NCBI RefSeq assembly: GCF_014650675.1 | Contig: NZ_BMVK01000002.1 | Location: 754,528-818,527 of the forward strand | Direction: 5' to 3' | Length of the DNA stretch: 64,000 bases | Source: Streptomyces anulatus | GTDB lineage: Bacteria; Actinomycetota; Actinomycetes; Streptomycetales; Streptomycetaceae | Part shown: positions 56,874 to 64,000 of the stretch, piece by piece | Numbering within the stretch: position 1 is the stretch's first letter | How the letters are laid out: each line of letters starts with the position of its first letter | Notes under the pieces: model-generated | Databases searched by the model: none | What the model saw: only the letters and a program-made list of their open reading frames with translations | What the model was told of the DNA's origin: nothing | Translations under genes and position numbers: made by a program

Positions 56874-58628
56874 GTGCGCAAGGTGCTCATCGCCAACCGT
56901 GGCGAAATCGCTGTCCGCGTTGCTCGGGCGTGCCGGGACGCGGGGATCGCGAGCGTCGCGGTCTACGCCGAACCGGACCGGGACGCGCTGCATGTCCGGG
57001 CCGCAGACGAGGCGTTCGCCCTGGGCGGTGACACCCCGGCCGCCAGCTACCTGGACATGGCCAAGGTGCTGCAGGCCGCCGAGGACTCGGGGGCGGACGC
57101 GATCCACCCCGGTTACGGGTTCCTGTCGGAGAACGCGGAGTTCGCCCAGGCCGTCCTGGACGCCGGGCTGACCTGGATCGGCCCGCCGCCGCAGGCCATC
57201 CGCGACCTCGGCGACAAGGTCGCCGCCCGGCACATCGCCCAGCGCGCGGGCGCCCCGCTGGTGGCCGGCACCCCGGACCCGGTCTCCGGGTCCGACGAGG
57301 TCGTCGCGTTCGCCGAGCAGAACGGACTGCCGATCGCGATCAAGGCCGCCTTCGGCGGCGGCGGGCGCGGTCTGAAGGTGGCCCGCACCCTGGAGGAGAT
57401 CCCGGAGCTGTACGACTCCGCGGTCCGCGAGGCCGTCGCGGCGTTCGGCCGGGGCGAGTGCTTCGTCGAGCGCTACCTCGACAAGCCGCGCCACGTGGAG
57501 ACCCAGTGTCTGGCCGACACCCACGGCAACGTGGTCGTCGTCTCCACCCGCGACTGCTCGCTCCAGCGCCGCCACCAGAAGCTCGTGGAGGAGGCCCCGG
57601 CCCCGTTCCTGAGCCAGGCGCAGAACGACGAGCTGTACGCCGCGTCGAAGGCGATCCTGAAGGAAGCCGGCTATGTCGGCGCGGGCACCGTGGAGTTCCT
57701 CGTCGGCGTCGACGGCACGATCTCCTTCCTCGAGGTCAACACCCGCCTCCAGGTCGAGCACCCCGTCACCGAAGAGGTCACGGGCCTCGACCTCGTACGC
57801 GAGATGTTCCGCATCGCCGACGGCGAGGAGCTCGGCTACGACGACCCCGCCGTGCGCGGTCACTCCTTCGAGTTCCGTATCAACGGCGAGGACCCGGGCC
57901 GCGGCTTCCTGCCGGCCCCCGGCACCGTCACCACCTTCGCCCCGCCGACCGGCCCCGGCGTCCGCCTGGACGCGGGCGTCGAGTCCGGCTCGGTCATCGG
58001 CCCGGCCTGGGACTCGCTGCTCGCCAAGCTCATCGTGACCGGCGCGACCCGCGAGCAGGCGCTCCAGCGCGCCGCCCGCGCGCTCGGCGAGTTCACCGTC
58101 GAGGGCATGGCCACCGCCATCCCCTTCCACCGTGCCGTCGTCGCGGACCCCGCCTTCACCTCGGACCCGTTCACCGTCCACACCCGGTGGATCGAGACCG
58201 AGTTCGTCAACGACATCAAGCCCTTCGCCGCCCCCGCCGACGCGGACACGGACGACGAGGCCGGCCGGGAGACCGTCGTCGTCGAGGTCGGCGGCAAGCG
58301 CCTGGAGGTGTCGCTGCCGTCCTCGCTGGGCATGTCGCTGGCCCGCACCGGCCTCGCCGCCGGCGCGAAGCCCAAGCGCCGCGCCGCGAAGAAGGCCGGC
58401 TCCGCCGCCTCGGGCGACAGCCTCGCCTCGCCCATGCAGGGCACCATCGTCAAGATCGCGGTGGAGGAGGGCCAGGAGGTCAAGGAGGGCGACCTCGTCG
58501 TCGTCCTGGAGGCCATGAAGATGGAGCAGCCGCTCAACGCGCACCGCTCCGGCACCGTCAAGAGCCTCACCGCCGAGGTGGGCGCCTCCGTCTCCTCCGG
58601 CGCCCTGATCTGCGAGATCAAGGACTGA
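56874..58628 (+). CDS. accA2: Acyl-CoA carboxylase biotin carboxylase/carrier subunit
   Basis: A 584-residue alpha subunit that joins biotin carboxylase (residues 1-450) with a biotin carrier domain (about 515-584). The ATP-grasp has [11 protein letters not shown] and the catalytic [10 protein letters not shown]. The biotinyl Lys is residue 549 in EAMKM. It partners PccB and the epsilon subunit encoded about 2 kb upstream and is the substrate of BirA. GTG start with GAGGAGGGAG. Confidence 0.96.
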   Translation: MRKVLIANRGEIAVRVARACRDAGIASVAVYAEPDRDALHVRAADEAFALGGDTPAASYLDMAKVLQAAEDSGADAIHPGYGFLSENAEFAQAVLDAGLTWIGPPPQAIRDLGDKVAARHIAQRAGAPLVAGTPDPVSGSDEVVAFAEQNGLPIAIKAAFGGGGRGLKVARTLEEIPELYDSAVREAVAAFGRGECFVERYLDKPRHVETQCLADTHGNVVVVSTRDCSLQRRHQKLVEEAPAPFLSQAQNDELYAASKAILKEAGYVGAGTVEFLVGVDGTISFLEVNTRLQVEHPVTEEVTGLDLVREMFRIADGEELGYDDPAVRGHSFEFRINGEDPGRGFLPAPGTVTTFAPPTGPGVRLDAGVESGSVIGPAWDSLLAKLIVTGATREQALQRAARALGEFTVEGMATAIPFHRAVVADPAFTSDPFTVHTRWIETEFVNDIKPFAAPADADTDDEAGRETVVVEVGGKRLEVSLPSSLGMSLARTGLAAGAKPKRRAAKKAGSAASGDSLASPMQGTIVKIAVEEGQEVKEGDLVVVLEAMKMEQPLNAHRSGTVKSLTAEVGASVSSGALICEIKD

Positions 58629-58643
58629 CCGACCGCACACTCC

Positions 58644-58688
58644 GAAGGGGCCCGGTCCACGTCGTGACGACGCGGACCGGGCCCCTTC
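58644..58688. terminator. Terminator after accA2
   Basis: A perfect 15-bp stem (GAAGGGGCCCGGTCC) with a 15-nt loop that can itself pair (GTCGTGACGAC). Confidence 0.85.
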
Positions 58689-58747
58689 GTCACAGTGGCA
58701 TCCTGGAACCCACAGAGGGTCCGAGGACCGAGGGAGGGGCGGAAGCC

Positions 58748-59344
58748 ATGGCAGGGGCGATCCCGATGGAGACGAGCACGGCACAGCCGCCGGCCCGGCC
58801 GATGCGCGCGGACGCGCGCCGGAATCACGACCGGCTGGTGGGCGAGGCTCGCAGGTCCTTCGCCGAGCACGGCACGGACGCGTCGCTGGAGGACATCGCC
58901 CGGCGGGCCGGTGTGGGCATCGGCACCCTCTACCGGCACTTCCCCAACCGGGACGCCCTGATGAACGCGGTCTTCCAGGACGCCCTGTGCTCACTCCTGG
59001 AGCGCTCCCGGGAGCTGGCGGCGGCGGAGGCCCCGTGCCGGGCGCTGGTGGACTGGCTGGGCGCGATCGTCACTCATGCGGGTGAGTACCGCGGCCTGGC
59101 CCACGGCCTGATGTCCGCCTCGCGCAACGGGACCTCGGCCCTCGCGCAGTGTCATCTGCCGCTCCGGGAGGCGGGCGCGGGGCTGCTGCTCCGGGCCCAG
59201 GAGAGCGGGTCGGTGCGGGCCGACGTCTCGATCGACGATCTGCTCCAGCTCACCAACGCGATCGCGCTGGCGGCCGAGCAGTCGCCCGACGACCCGGAGT
59301 TGGCGGAGCGGCTGCTGCGGCTGACGCTGCGCGGGCTGAAGTAG
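58748..59344 (+). CDS. TetR family regulator
   Basis: A 198-residue TetR-type regulator. The DNA-binding domain spans about residues 27-72 (ARRSFAEHGTDASLEDIARRAGVGIGTLYRHF). The C-terminal domain resembles SACE_7040-type TetR proteins. The start with GAGGGAGGGG at 58748 was preferred; ATG 58766 and 58802 are alternatives. The last 13 codons reappear downstream as a duplicate (59413-59451). Confidence 0.88.
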   Translation: MAGAIPMETSTAQPPARPMRADARRNHDRLVGEARRSFAEHGTDASLEDIARRAGVGIGTLYRHFPNRDALMNAVFQDALCSLLERSRELAAAEAPCRALVDWLGAIVTHAGEYRGLAHGLMSASRNGTSALAQCHLPLREAGAGLLLRAQESGSVRADVSIDDLLQLTNAIALAAEQSPDDPELAERLLRLTLRGLK

Positions 59345-59451
59345 CGAGGTGTTCCGGGGTTCCGCCCCGGGCCCCGCTCCTCAAGCGCCGGAGGGGCTGA
59401 GAGGCAACACCTGAGCGGCTCCTGCGGCTGACGCTGCGGGCTGAAGCAGCG
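59306..59451 (+). repeat. Direct duplication of the tetR 3' end
   Basis: The last 41 nt of tetR and its flank (59306-59346) recur at 59413-59451. The copies differ by one G/C change, a 2-nt deletion and TAG to CAG. They flank one arm of an inverted repeat. Confidence 0.85.
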
Positions 59452-59498
59452 GGCTCTCGCGGCGGCAGATCCAGTCCCTCCGGCGTTGAGGAGCGGGG
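59372..59498. repeat. Inverted repeat of a dispersed-type palindromic unit
   Basis: 59372-59399 (CCCCGCTCCTCAAGCGCCGG...) and the reverse complement at 59472-59498 differ by one insertion and one substitution. Each arm has a local GC hairpin beside it. The unit resembles a short intergenic repeat that I recall as frequent in Streptomyces genomes; that part is memory, not shown here. Confidence 0.75.
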
Positions 59499-59526
59499 GT
59501 TCGGGGGCGGCGCCCCCGACCCGGTC

Positions 59527-60489
59527 CTAACGCCGCCGCAGGTCCGCCACCCGGGCCCGCTGCTCCCCCGGAACGTCCGCCAGCGCGGAGGCGCTGCGGA
59601 GCTGCGGCCCGAGGCCGCCGTTCTGCGTGCGCCGCTGGCCGGGGAGCGGCATGTCCCGGCGGGGCTGACGCCCCGGTGGGGGGCCGTCCCCGCCGGACGC
59701 GTCCGCGTCCGGACCGGCCACCGTGATCTCCACGCCCTGGTCCGCCAGCGACTGGAGTTCGGCGGCGGCCCGCTCGTCGTGGAGCGGAGGCTCGTCCGTC
59801 ACCAGACGGGTGATCAGCTCGGTGGGCACCGTCTGGAACATGGTGTCCGAGCCGAGCTTGGTGTGGTCCGCCAGGACGACCACCTCCGCGGCGGCCTGCA
59901 CGAGAGCCCGGTCGACGCTGGCCGAGAGCATGTTGGAGGTGGACAGGCCACGCTCCGCGGTGAGGCCGCTCCCGGAGAGGAAGGCCCGGGAGACCCGCAG
60001 CCCCTGGAGGGACTGCTCGGCCCCGCTGCCCACCAGCGCGTAATTGCTCCCGCGCAGGGTGCCGCCGGTCATGACGACTTCGACCCGGTTGGCATGGGCC
60101 AACGCCTGGGCCACCAGCAGGGAGTTGGTGACGACGGTCAGGCCGGGGACCCGCGCGAGCCGACGGGCCAGCTCCTGCGTGGTCGTGCCGGCGCCGACCA
60201 CAATGGCCTCGCCCTCGCCGACGAGGCCTGCGGCCAGGTCGGCGATGGCAGTCTTCTCCGCGGTGGAGAGATGGGATTTCTGCGGAAAGCCGGACTCCCG
60301 CGTAAAACCGCCCGGCAAGACCGCACCGCCGTGCCGGCGGTCGAGGAGTCCTTCTGCCTCCAGTGCCCGCACGTCCCGCCGTACGGTCACTTCGGAGGTC
60401 TGGACGACGCGGGCGAGCTCACGGAGCGATACCGCCCCGTTGGCACGCACCATTTCGAGGATCAACTGACGACGTTCTGCAGCGAACAC
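59527..60489 (-). CDS. DeoR family regulator
   Basis: A 320-residue DeoR-type repressor. The N-terminal winged helix (residues 3-58, RRQLILEMVRANGAVSLRELARVVQTSEVTVRRDV) precedes a sugar-isomerase-like effector domain with GAGTTTQELAR and VVLADHTKLG motifs. Its tail from about 255 is disordered. GTG start. DeoR proteins usually sense sugar phosphates. Here the likely partners would be in nucleoside or sugar use, but the neighbours are not conclusive. Confidence 0.9.
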   Translation of the reverse strand: MFAAERRQLILEMVRANGAVSLRELARVVQTSEVTVRRDVRALEAEGLLDRRHGGAVLPGGFTRESGFPQKSHLSTAEKTAIADLAAGLVGEGEAIVVGAGTTTQELARRLARVPGLTVVTNSLLVAQALAHANRVEVVMTGGTLRGSNYALVGSGAEQSLQGLRVSRAFLSGSGLTAERGLSTSNMLSASVDRALVQAAAEVVVLADHTKLGSDTMFQTVPTELITRLVTDEPPLHDERAAAELQSLADQGVEITVAGPDADASGGDGPPPGRQPRRDMPLPGQRRTQNGGLGPQLRSASALADVPGEQRARVADLRRR

Positions 60490-60545
60490 GAAACTGACAG
60501 TAACCTGACCGTCGGTGAGTTTTCAGCAGTTTGCGCCGAATAACA

Positions 60546-60558
60546 GAAGTTGTACTTC
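60546..60558. promoter_or_regulatory. DeoR operator candidate
   Basis: GAAGT, 3 nt, ACTTC: a short palindrome in AT-rich DNA 57 nt upstream of the DeoR start. Confidence 0.35.
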
Positions 60559-60593
60559 ATAGGGGCCTCCAAGTGGTATAGGAGGCCCCTATG
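60558..60593. terminator. Hairpin between lpdA and the DeoR gene
   Basis: A perfect 13-bp stem (CATAGGGGCCTCC) with a 10-nt loop, 93 nt beyond the stop of the minus-strand flavoprotein gene. It also lies 69 nt before the DeoR start, so it could be a leader element. Confidence 0.75.
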
Positions 60594-60685
60594 TTGTTCG
60601 ACGGTGATCGTCAGACGGTCATCGCACCGCCCGGACTGCCGCCGGGTTGCGGTGAGATGCCGGAAATGCCGCGCTGTCCGGGCTC

Positions 60686-62125
60686 TCAGCCCTCGCCCGT
60701 GAGCTTGCGGGTGTGCAACTGCCGGGCCACTTCGGCGATCGATCCGGACAGGGACGGGTACACGGTGAATGCGTTTGCGATCTGCTCCACCGTCAGGTTG
60801 TTGTCGACCGCGATCGAGATGGGGTGGATCAGCTCACTGGCGCGCGGCGCGACCACGCAGCCGCCGACCACGATCCCCGTACCGGGGCGGCAGAAGATCT
60901 TGACGAAGCCGTCGCGGATGCCCTGCATCTTGGCGCGCGGGTTGCGCAGCAGCGGCAGCTTCACCACCCGGGCCTCGATCTTGCCCGCGTCGACCTCGGC
61001 CTGGCTGTAGCCGACCGTGGCGATCTCCGGGTCGGTGAAGACGTTGGCGGAGACGGCCTTGAGGTTCAGCGGGGCGACCGCGTCGCCCAGGAAGTGGTAC
61101 ATCGCGATGCGGCCCTGCATCGCGGCGACCGAGGCCAGCGCGAAGATCCCGGTGACGTCACCGGCCGCGTAGACGCCGGGGGCACTGGTGCGCGACACCC
61201 GGTCGGTGAGGACGTGCCCGGAGTCCTTGAGCCGTACGCCGGCCTCCTCCAGGCCCATGCCCGCGGTGTTCGGGATCGCGCCGACCGCCATCAGGCAGTG
61301 CGAACCGGTGATGACCCGGCCGTCGGCCAGCGTCACCTCGACCCGGTCGCCGACGCGCTTGGCGGACTGGGCGCGGGAGCGGGCCATGACATTCATCCCG
61401 CGGCGGCGGAAGACGTCCTCCAGGACGGCGGCGGCGTCCGGGTCCTCGCCGGGCAGCACCCGGTCGCGGGAGGAGACGAGGGTGACGCGCGAGCCGAGCG
61501 CCTGGTAGGCCCCGGCGAACTCGGCGCCGGTGACACCGGATCCGACGACGATGAGCTCCTCGGGAAGCTCGTCGAGGTCGTAGACCTGGGTCCAGTTCAG
61601 GATGCGCTCGCCGTCGGGCTGCGCGTCCGGGATCTCCCGGGGGTGGCCGCCGGTCGCTATCAGCACGGCGTCGGCGGTCAGCCGCTCCTCGGTGCCGTCG
61701 GCGGCGGTGACGACGACCTGGCGGGACCCGTCGGCGGCCTGGAGCCCGTCGAGACGGCCCCGGCCGCGCATCACGCGGGCGCCGGCCCGGGTGACGGAGG
61801 CGGTGATGTCGTGGGACTGGGCGAGCGCGAGGCGCTTGACCCGGCGGTTGACCTTGCCGAGGTCCACGCCGACGACCCGGGCGGCCTGCTCCACGTGCGG
61901 GGTGTCGTCGGCGACGATGATGCCCAGCTCCTCGTACGAGGAGTCGAAGGTGGTCATCACCTCGGCCGTGGCGATCAGGGTCTTCGAGGGCACGCAGTCG
62001 GTGAGGACCGAGGCCCCGCCCAGACCGTCGCAGTCGACGACGGTCACCTCCGCGCCGAGCTGGGCGCCCACCAGGGCTGCCTCGTAGCCGCCGGGGCCGC
62101 CGCCGATGATCACGATCCGGGTCAC
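60686..62125 (-). CDS. lpdA: NAD(P)H-quinone dehydrogenase, LpdA-type flavoprotein
   Basis: A 479-residue FAD-dependent pyridine nucleotide-disulfide-type protein. It has the FAD motif (IIGGGPGGYEAALVGA), NAD motif (VVGSGVTGAEFAGAY) and dimerization domain. The usual redox pair is lost: the active-site region is GGASVLTDCVPSKT with a single Cys where lipoamide dehydrogenase has two. This matches LpdA/quinone reductases of actinobacteria. GTG start at 62125 with GAGGCGGAC upstream. Confidence 0.88.
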   Translation of the reverse strand: MTRIVIIGGGPGGYEAALVGAQLGAEVTVVDCDGLGGASVLTDCVPSKTLIATAEVMTTFDSSYEELGIIVADDTPHVEQAARVVGVDLGKVNRRVKRLALAQSHDITASVTRAGARVMRGRGRLDGLQAADGSRQVVVTAADGTEERLTADAVLIATGGHPREIPDAQPDGERILNWTQVYDLDELPEELIVVGSGVTGAEFAGAYQALGSRVTLVSSRDRVLPGEDPDAAAVLEDVFRRRGMNVMARSRAQSAKRVGDRVEVTLADGRVITGSHCLMAVGAIPNTAGMGLEEAGVRLKDSGHVLTDRVSRTSAPGVYAAGDVTGIFALASVAAMQGRIAMYHFLGDAVAPLNLKAVSANVFTDPEIATVGYSQAEVDAGKIEARVVKLPLLRNPRAKMQGIRDGFVKIFCRPGTGIVVGGCVVAPRASELIHPISIAVDNNLTVEQIANAFTVYPSLSGSIAEVARQLHTRKLTGEG

Positions 62126-62384
62126 GAAAAGTCCGCCTCGCGTTGTGTAACCCGCGGCCGTCTGCCGCCCCGGCCGGGGGTCCGGGGGATCGCCCCGGGG
62201 GAATGCAGTACGTACTCCATTGTCCCGCACGCGCCAAAGTGCTTCGCCCCGGGGCCCTCCATACGGGAAAGAGCGCCTTCACCGCACGGGAACGGGCCGC
62301 CGGGGGCGGGGTCGCGGACCCGCCCCGCGCTTCCCCGACCGGGGCCTTCGTCACAGGAACCGCCGCTCCCGCGCCCACCTCCCG

Positions 62385-62390
62385 TACCCT
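62385..62390 (+). promoter_or_regulatory. -10 box of a leaderless gene
   Basis: TACCCT, 7 nt before the ATG at 62398. Confidence 0.5.
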
Positions 62391-62397
62391 CGGTCCC

Positions 62398-62835
62398 ATG
62401 TCGCTCTACGCCGCGTACGCCGGCAACCTCGACGCGCGGCTCATGACCCGCCGCGCTCCGCATTCCCCGATGCGCAGCACCGGCTGGCTCAACGGCTGGC
62501 GGCTGACCTTCGGCGGGGAGCAGATGGGCTGGGAGGGGGCGCTGGCCACCGTGGTGGAGGCGCCGCGCTCCCAGGTCTTCGTCGCGCTGTACGACCTGGC
62601 GCCGATGGACGAGGACTCGATGGACCGCTGGGAGGGTGTCGGGCTCGACATCTACCGGCGGATGCGGGTGCGGGTGCACACCCTGGACGGCGAGGAGCCG
62701 GCCTGGATGTACGTGCTGAACGGCTACGAGGGCGGGCTGCCCTCGGCGCGTTATCTCGGCGAGATCGCGGACGCCGCGGAATCCGCCGGCGCGCCGCACG
62801 ACTATGTGATGGAACTGCGCAAGCGCCCCTGCTGA
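62398..62835 (+). CDS. Gamma-glutamylcyclotransferase family protein
   Basis: A 145-residue small protein of the gamma-glutamylcyclotransferase-like fold. It has the N-terminal [13 protein letters not shown], close to the Y-(A/G)-SN-x-x loop, and the Asp/Glu-rich catalytic region ([16 protein letters not shown]). The final YVMELRKRP matches allophanate/GGCT-like proteins. Substrate unknown. Divergent from lpdA across 272 nt. The start is leaderless. Confidence 0.82.
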   Translation: MSLYAAYAGNLDARLMTRRAPHSPMRSTGWLNGWRLTFGGEQMGWEGALATVVEAPRSQVFVALYDLAPMDEDSMDRWEGVGLDIYRRMRVRVHTLDGEEPAWMYVLNGYEGGLPSARYLGEIADAAESAGAPHDYVMELRKRPC

Positions 62836-62938
62836 CCAGGGCGGACCAGGGCCAGGTCCCGCCATCGTCGTACAAAAGCACAAAGACCCTCGGTGCGTCT
62901 TTGCGCCAGTACATCTACGCGCGTAGGGATTCAGCGGT

Positions 62939-62944
62939 TACGCT
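62939..62944 (+). promoter_or_regulatory. -10 box of leaderless purine nucleoside phosphorylase
   Basis: TACGCT, 7 nt before the GTG at 62952. Confidence 0.55.
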
Positions 62945-62951
62945 CGTCCGC

Positions 62952-63776
62952 GTGAACGCATCTGTTATTCCGGACAACATCCAGGGCGACCCGCAGGCAG
63001 CCGCCGCCGGGGCCGCCGCCCGCCTGCGCGAGCTGACCGGCGCCGAGACCCATGACGTCGCCCTGGTCATGGGCTCCGGCTGGGCGCCCGCAGGCGAAGC
63101 ACTCGGCGTCCCGGAGGCCGAGTTCCCCGTGACCGACCTGCCCGGCTTCCCGGCGCCCGCCGTCGAGGGCCACGGCGGCACGGTCCGCTCGTACAGGATC
63201 GGCGAGAAGCGCGCGCTGGTCTTCCTCGGCCGCACGCACTTCTACGAGGGCCGGGGCGTCGCCGCCGTCGCCCACGGGGTCCGTACGGCGGTGGCCGCGG
63301 GCTGCAAGACCGTCATCCTGACGAACGGCTGCGGCGGTCTGCGCGAGGGCATGCGCCCGGGACAGCCGGTCCTGATCAGCGACCACATCAACCTGACGGC
63401 CGCCTCCCCGATCATCGGCGCCAACTTCGTCGACCTGACCGACCTGTACTCACCGCGCCTGCGCGCGCTGTGCAAGGAGATCGACGACACCCTCGAAGAG
63501 GGCGTCTACGTCCAGTTCCCCGGCCCGCACTACGAGACCCCGGCCGAGATCAACATGGTCCGGGTCCTCGGCGGCGACCTGGTGGGCATGTCCACGGTCC
63601 TGGAGGCCATCGCGGCCCGGGAGGCGGGCGCCGAGGTGCTCGGCCTCTCCCTCGTCACCAACCTGGCGGCGGGCCTGTCCGGAGAACCCCTCAACCACGA
63701 GGAGGTCCTCCAGGCCGGCCGCGACTCGGCGACCAGGATGGGCGCACTGCTGGCCCGAGTGCTCGACCGCGTCTGA
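62952..63776 (+). CDS. Purine-nucleoside phosphorylase
   Basis: A 274-residue trimeric-class enzyme that phosphorolyses inosine and guanosine for salvage. It has the phosphate site ([15 protein letters not shown]), the [23 protein letters not shown] segment and the [12 protein letters not shown] and GMSTVLEAI substrate motifs. The GTG at 62952 follows the leaderless geometry and fits the family length. Confidence 0.94.
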   Translation: MNASVIPDNIQGDPQAAAAGAAARLRELTGAETHDVALVMGSGWAPAGEALGVPEAEFPVTDLPGFPAPAVEGHGGTVRSYRIGEKRALVFLGRTHFYEGRGVAAVAHGVRTAVAAGCKTVILTNGCGGLREGMRPGQPVLISDHINLTAASPIIGANFVDLTDLYSPRLRALCKEIDDTLEEGVYVQFPGPHYETPAEINMVRVLGGDLVGMSTVLEAIAAREAGAEVLGLSLVTNLAAGLSGEPLNHEEVLQAGRDSATRMGALLARVLDRV

Positions 63777-63779
63777 GCC

Positions 63780-63960
63780 GAACCTCGGGGACCGGCTCGG
63801 CCGGCTCTCTCCGGGGACCGGCTCCGGCTGATCCCTCTAGGACCGGCTCTGGCTGGTCCTTCGGGGACCGGCTCTGGCTGATCCCTCTAGGACCGGCTTG
63901 GTTGATCCCTCAGGAACGGGCTCTGGCTGATCCCTCGGGAAGCGGCACTGGCTGTTTCCT
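63780..63960. repeat. Degenerate 24-27-bp tandem repeats
   Basis: About seven imperfect units around GGGACCGGCTCTGGCTGATCC, with units differing in length. They begin just after the phosphorylase stop. Confidence 0.75.
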
Positions 63961-63972
63961 GCCTCTCCTCGG

Positions 63973-64000
63973 CCCCCCCCCCCCCCCCCCCCCCCCCCCC
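63973..64000. repeat. Poly-C run to the window edge
   Basis: Twenty-eight consecutive C from 63973 to the end, and it may continue. A tract of this length is unusual even in GC-rich DNA and may be an assembly or sequencing end. Confidence 0.9.

Overview
The window is a stretch of the chromosomal core of a Streptomyces species or a very close relative. The evidence is uniformly very high GC with strong G/C third-position bias, mycothiol metabolism (mca), an AccA2/PccB/epsilon acyl-CoA carboxylase set, a TIGR04222-type protein, an LAxTG sortase substrate, a ClgR-like XRE regulator, many GTG starts and many leaderless promoters. I see no rRNA, tRNA, CRISPR array, intact transposase or integrase.

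Layout. 1-4740: a four-gene run of substrate-binding protein, TelA, substrate-binding/VWA lipoprotein and membrane protein. 4898-9752: GTP-dependent PEP carboxykinase, hemolysin III/TrhA, and a thioredoxin-like DUF255 protein. 9949-14900: an accessory island with a Uma2 nuclease, an NTPase with a DNA-binding-like N-terminus and Sel1-like repeats, then about 1.6 kb of low-GC, probably decayed DNA with only small or doubtful genes. 14935-22323: a surface/signalling block with a TIGR04222 protein, a pilin-like protein carrying three tandem ectodomain repeats, a DUF4190 protein, and a 1073-residue NB-ARC/TPR protein whose P-loop lysine is arginine. 22338-22550 holds 14-bp-period tandem repeats. 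22639-32389: mca, greA, DUF899, a DrrAB-type ABC exporter, threonine ammonia-lyase, MarR, a sigma-like/anti-sigma-like pair, DUF1059 and cystathionine gamma-synthase. 32457-43449: a helical-repeat protein, an MFS/LysR pair, msrA, a TetR/hydrolase pair with a perfect operator palindrome, a ClgR-like regulator, gdhA and several small membrane proteins. 43732-52123: L,D-transpeptidase, sortase substrate, hutH, a GGDEF protein without the usual inhibitory site, enoyl-CoA hydratase, and a class III adenylate cyclase. 52301-63776: birA, pccB, epsilon subunit, a 42-residue membrane protein, maf, accA2, TetR, DeoR, an LpdA-type flavoprotein, a gamma-glutamylcyclotransferase-like protein and purine nucleoside phosphorylase. 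The window ends in degenerate repeats and a run of at least 28 C.

How the genes work together. The clearest functional unit is biotin-dependent carboxylation: ligase (birA), carboxyltransferase (pccB), epsilon subunit and biotin carboxylase/carrier (accA2) supply methylmalonyl-CoA and related extender units. Two second-messenger enzymes, a predicted diguanylate cyclase and adenylate cyclase, lie on the same strand and are separated only by an enoyl-CoA hydratase. A repeated promoter geometry, a TAnnnT -10 box 6-8 nt before the start codon, marks about ten genes as leaderless and was used to choose several starts. The most unusual objects are the triple-repeat pilin-like protein, the Uma2/NTPase island, and the duplicated tetR 3' end with an inverted repeat near 59.3-59.5 kb.
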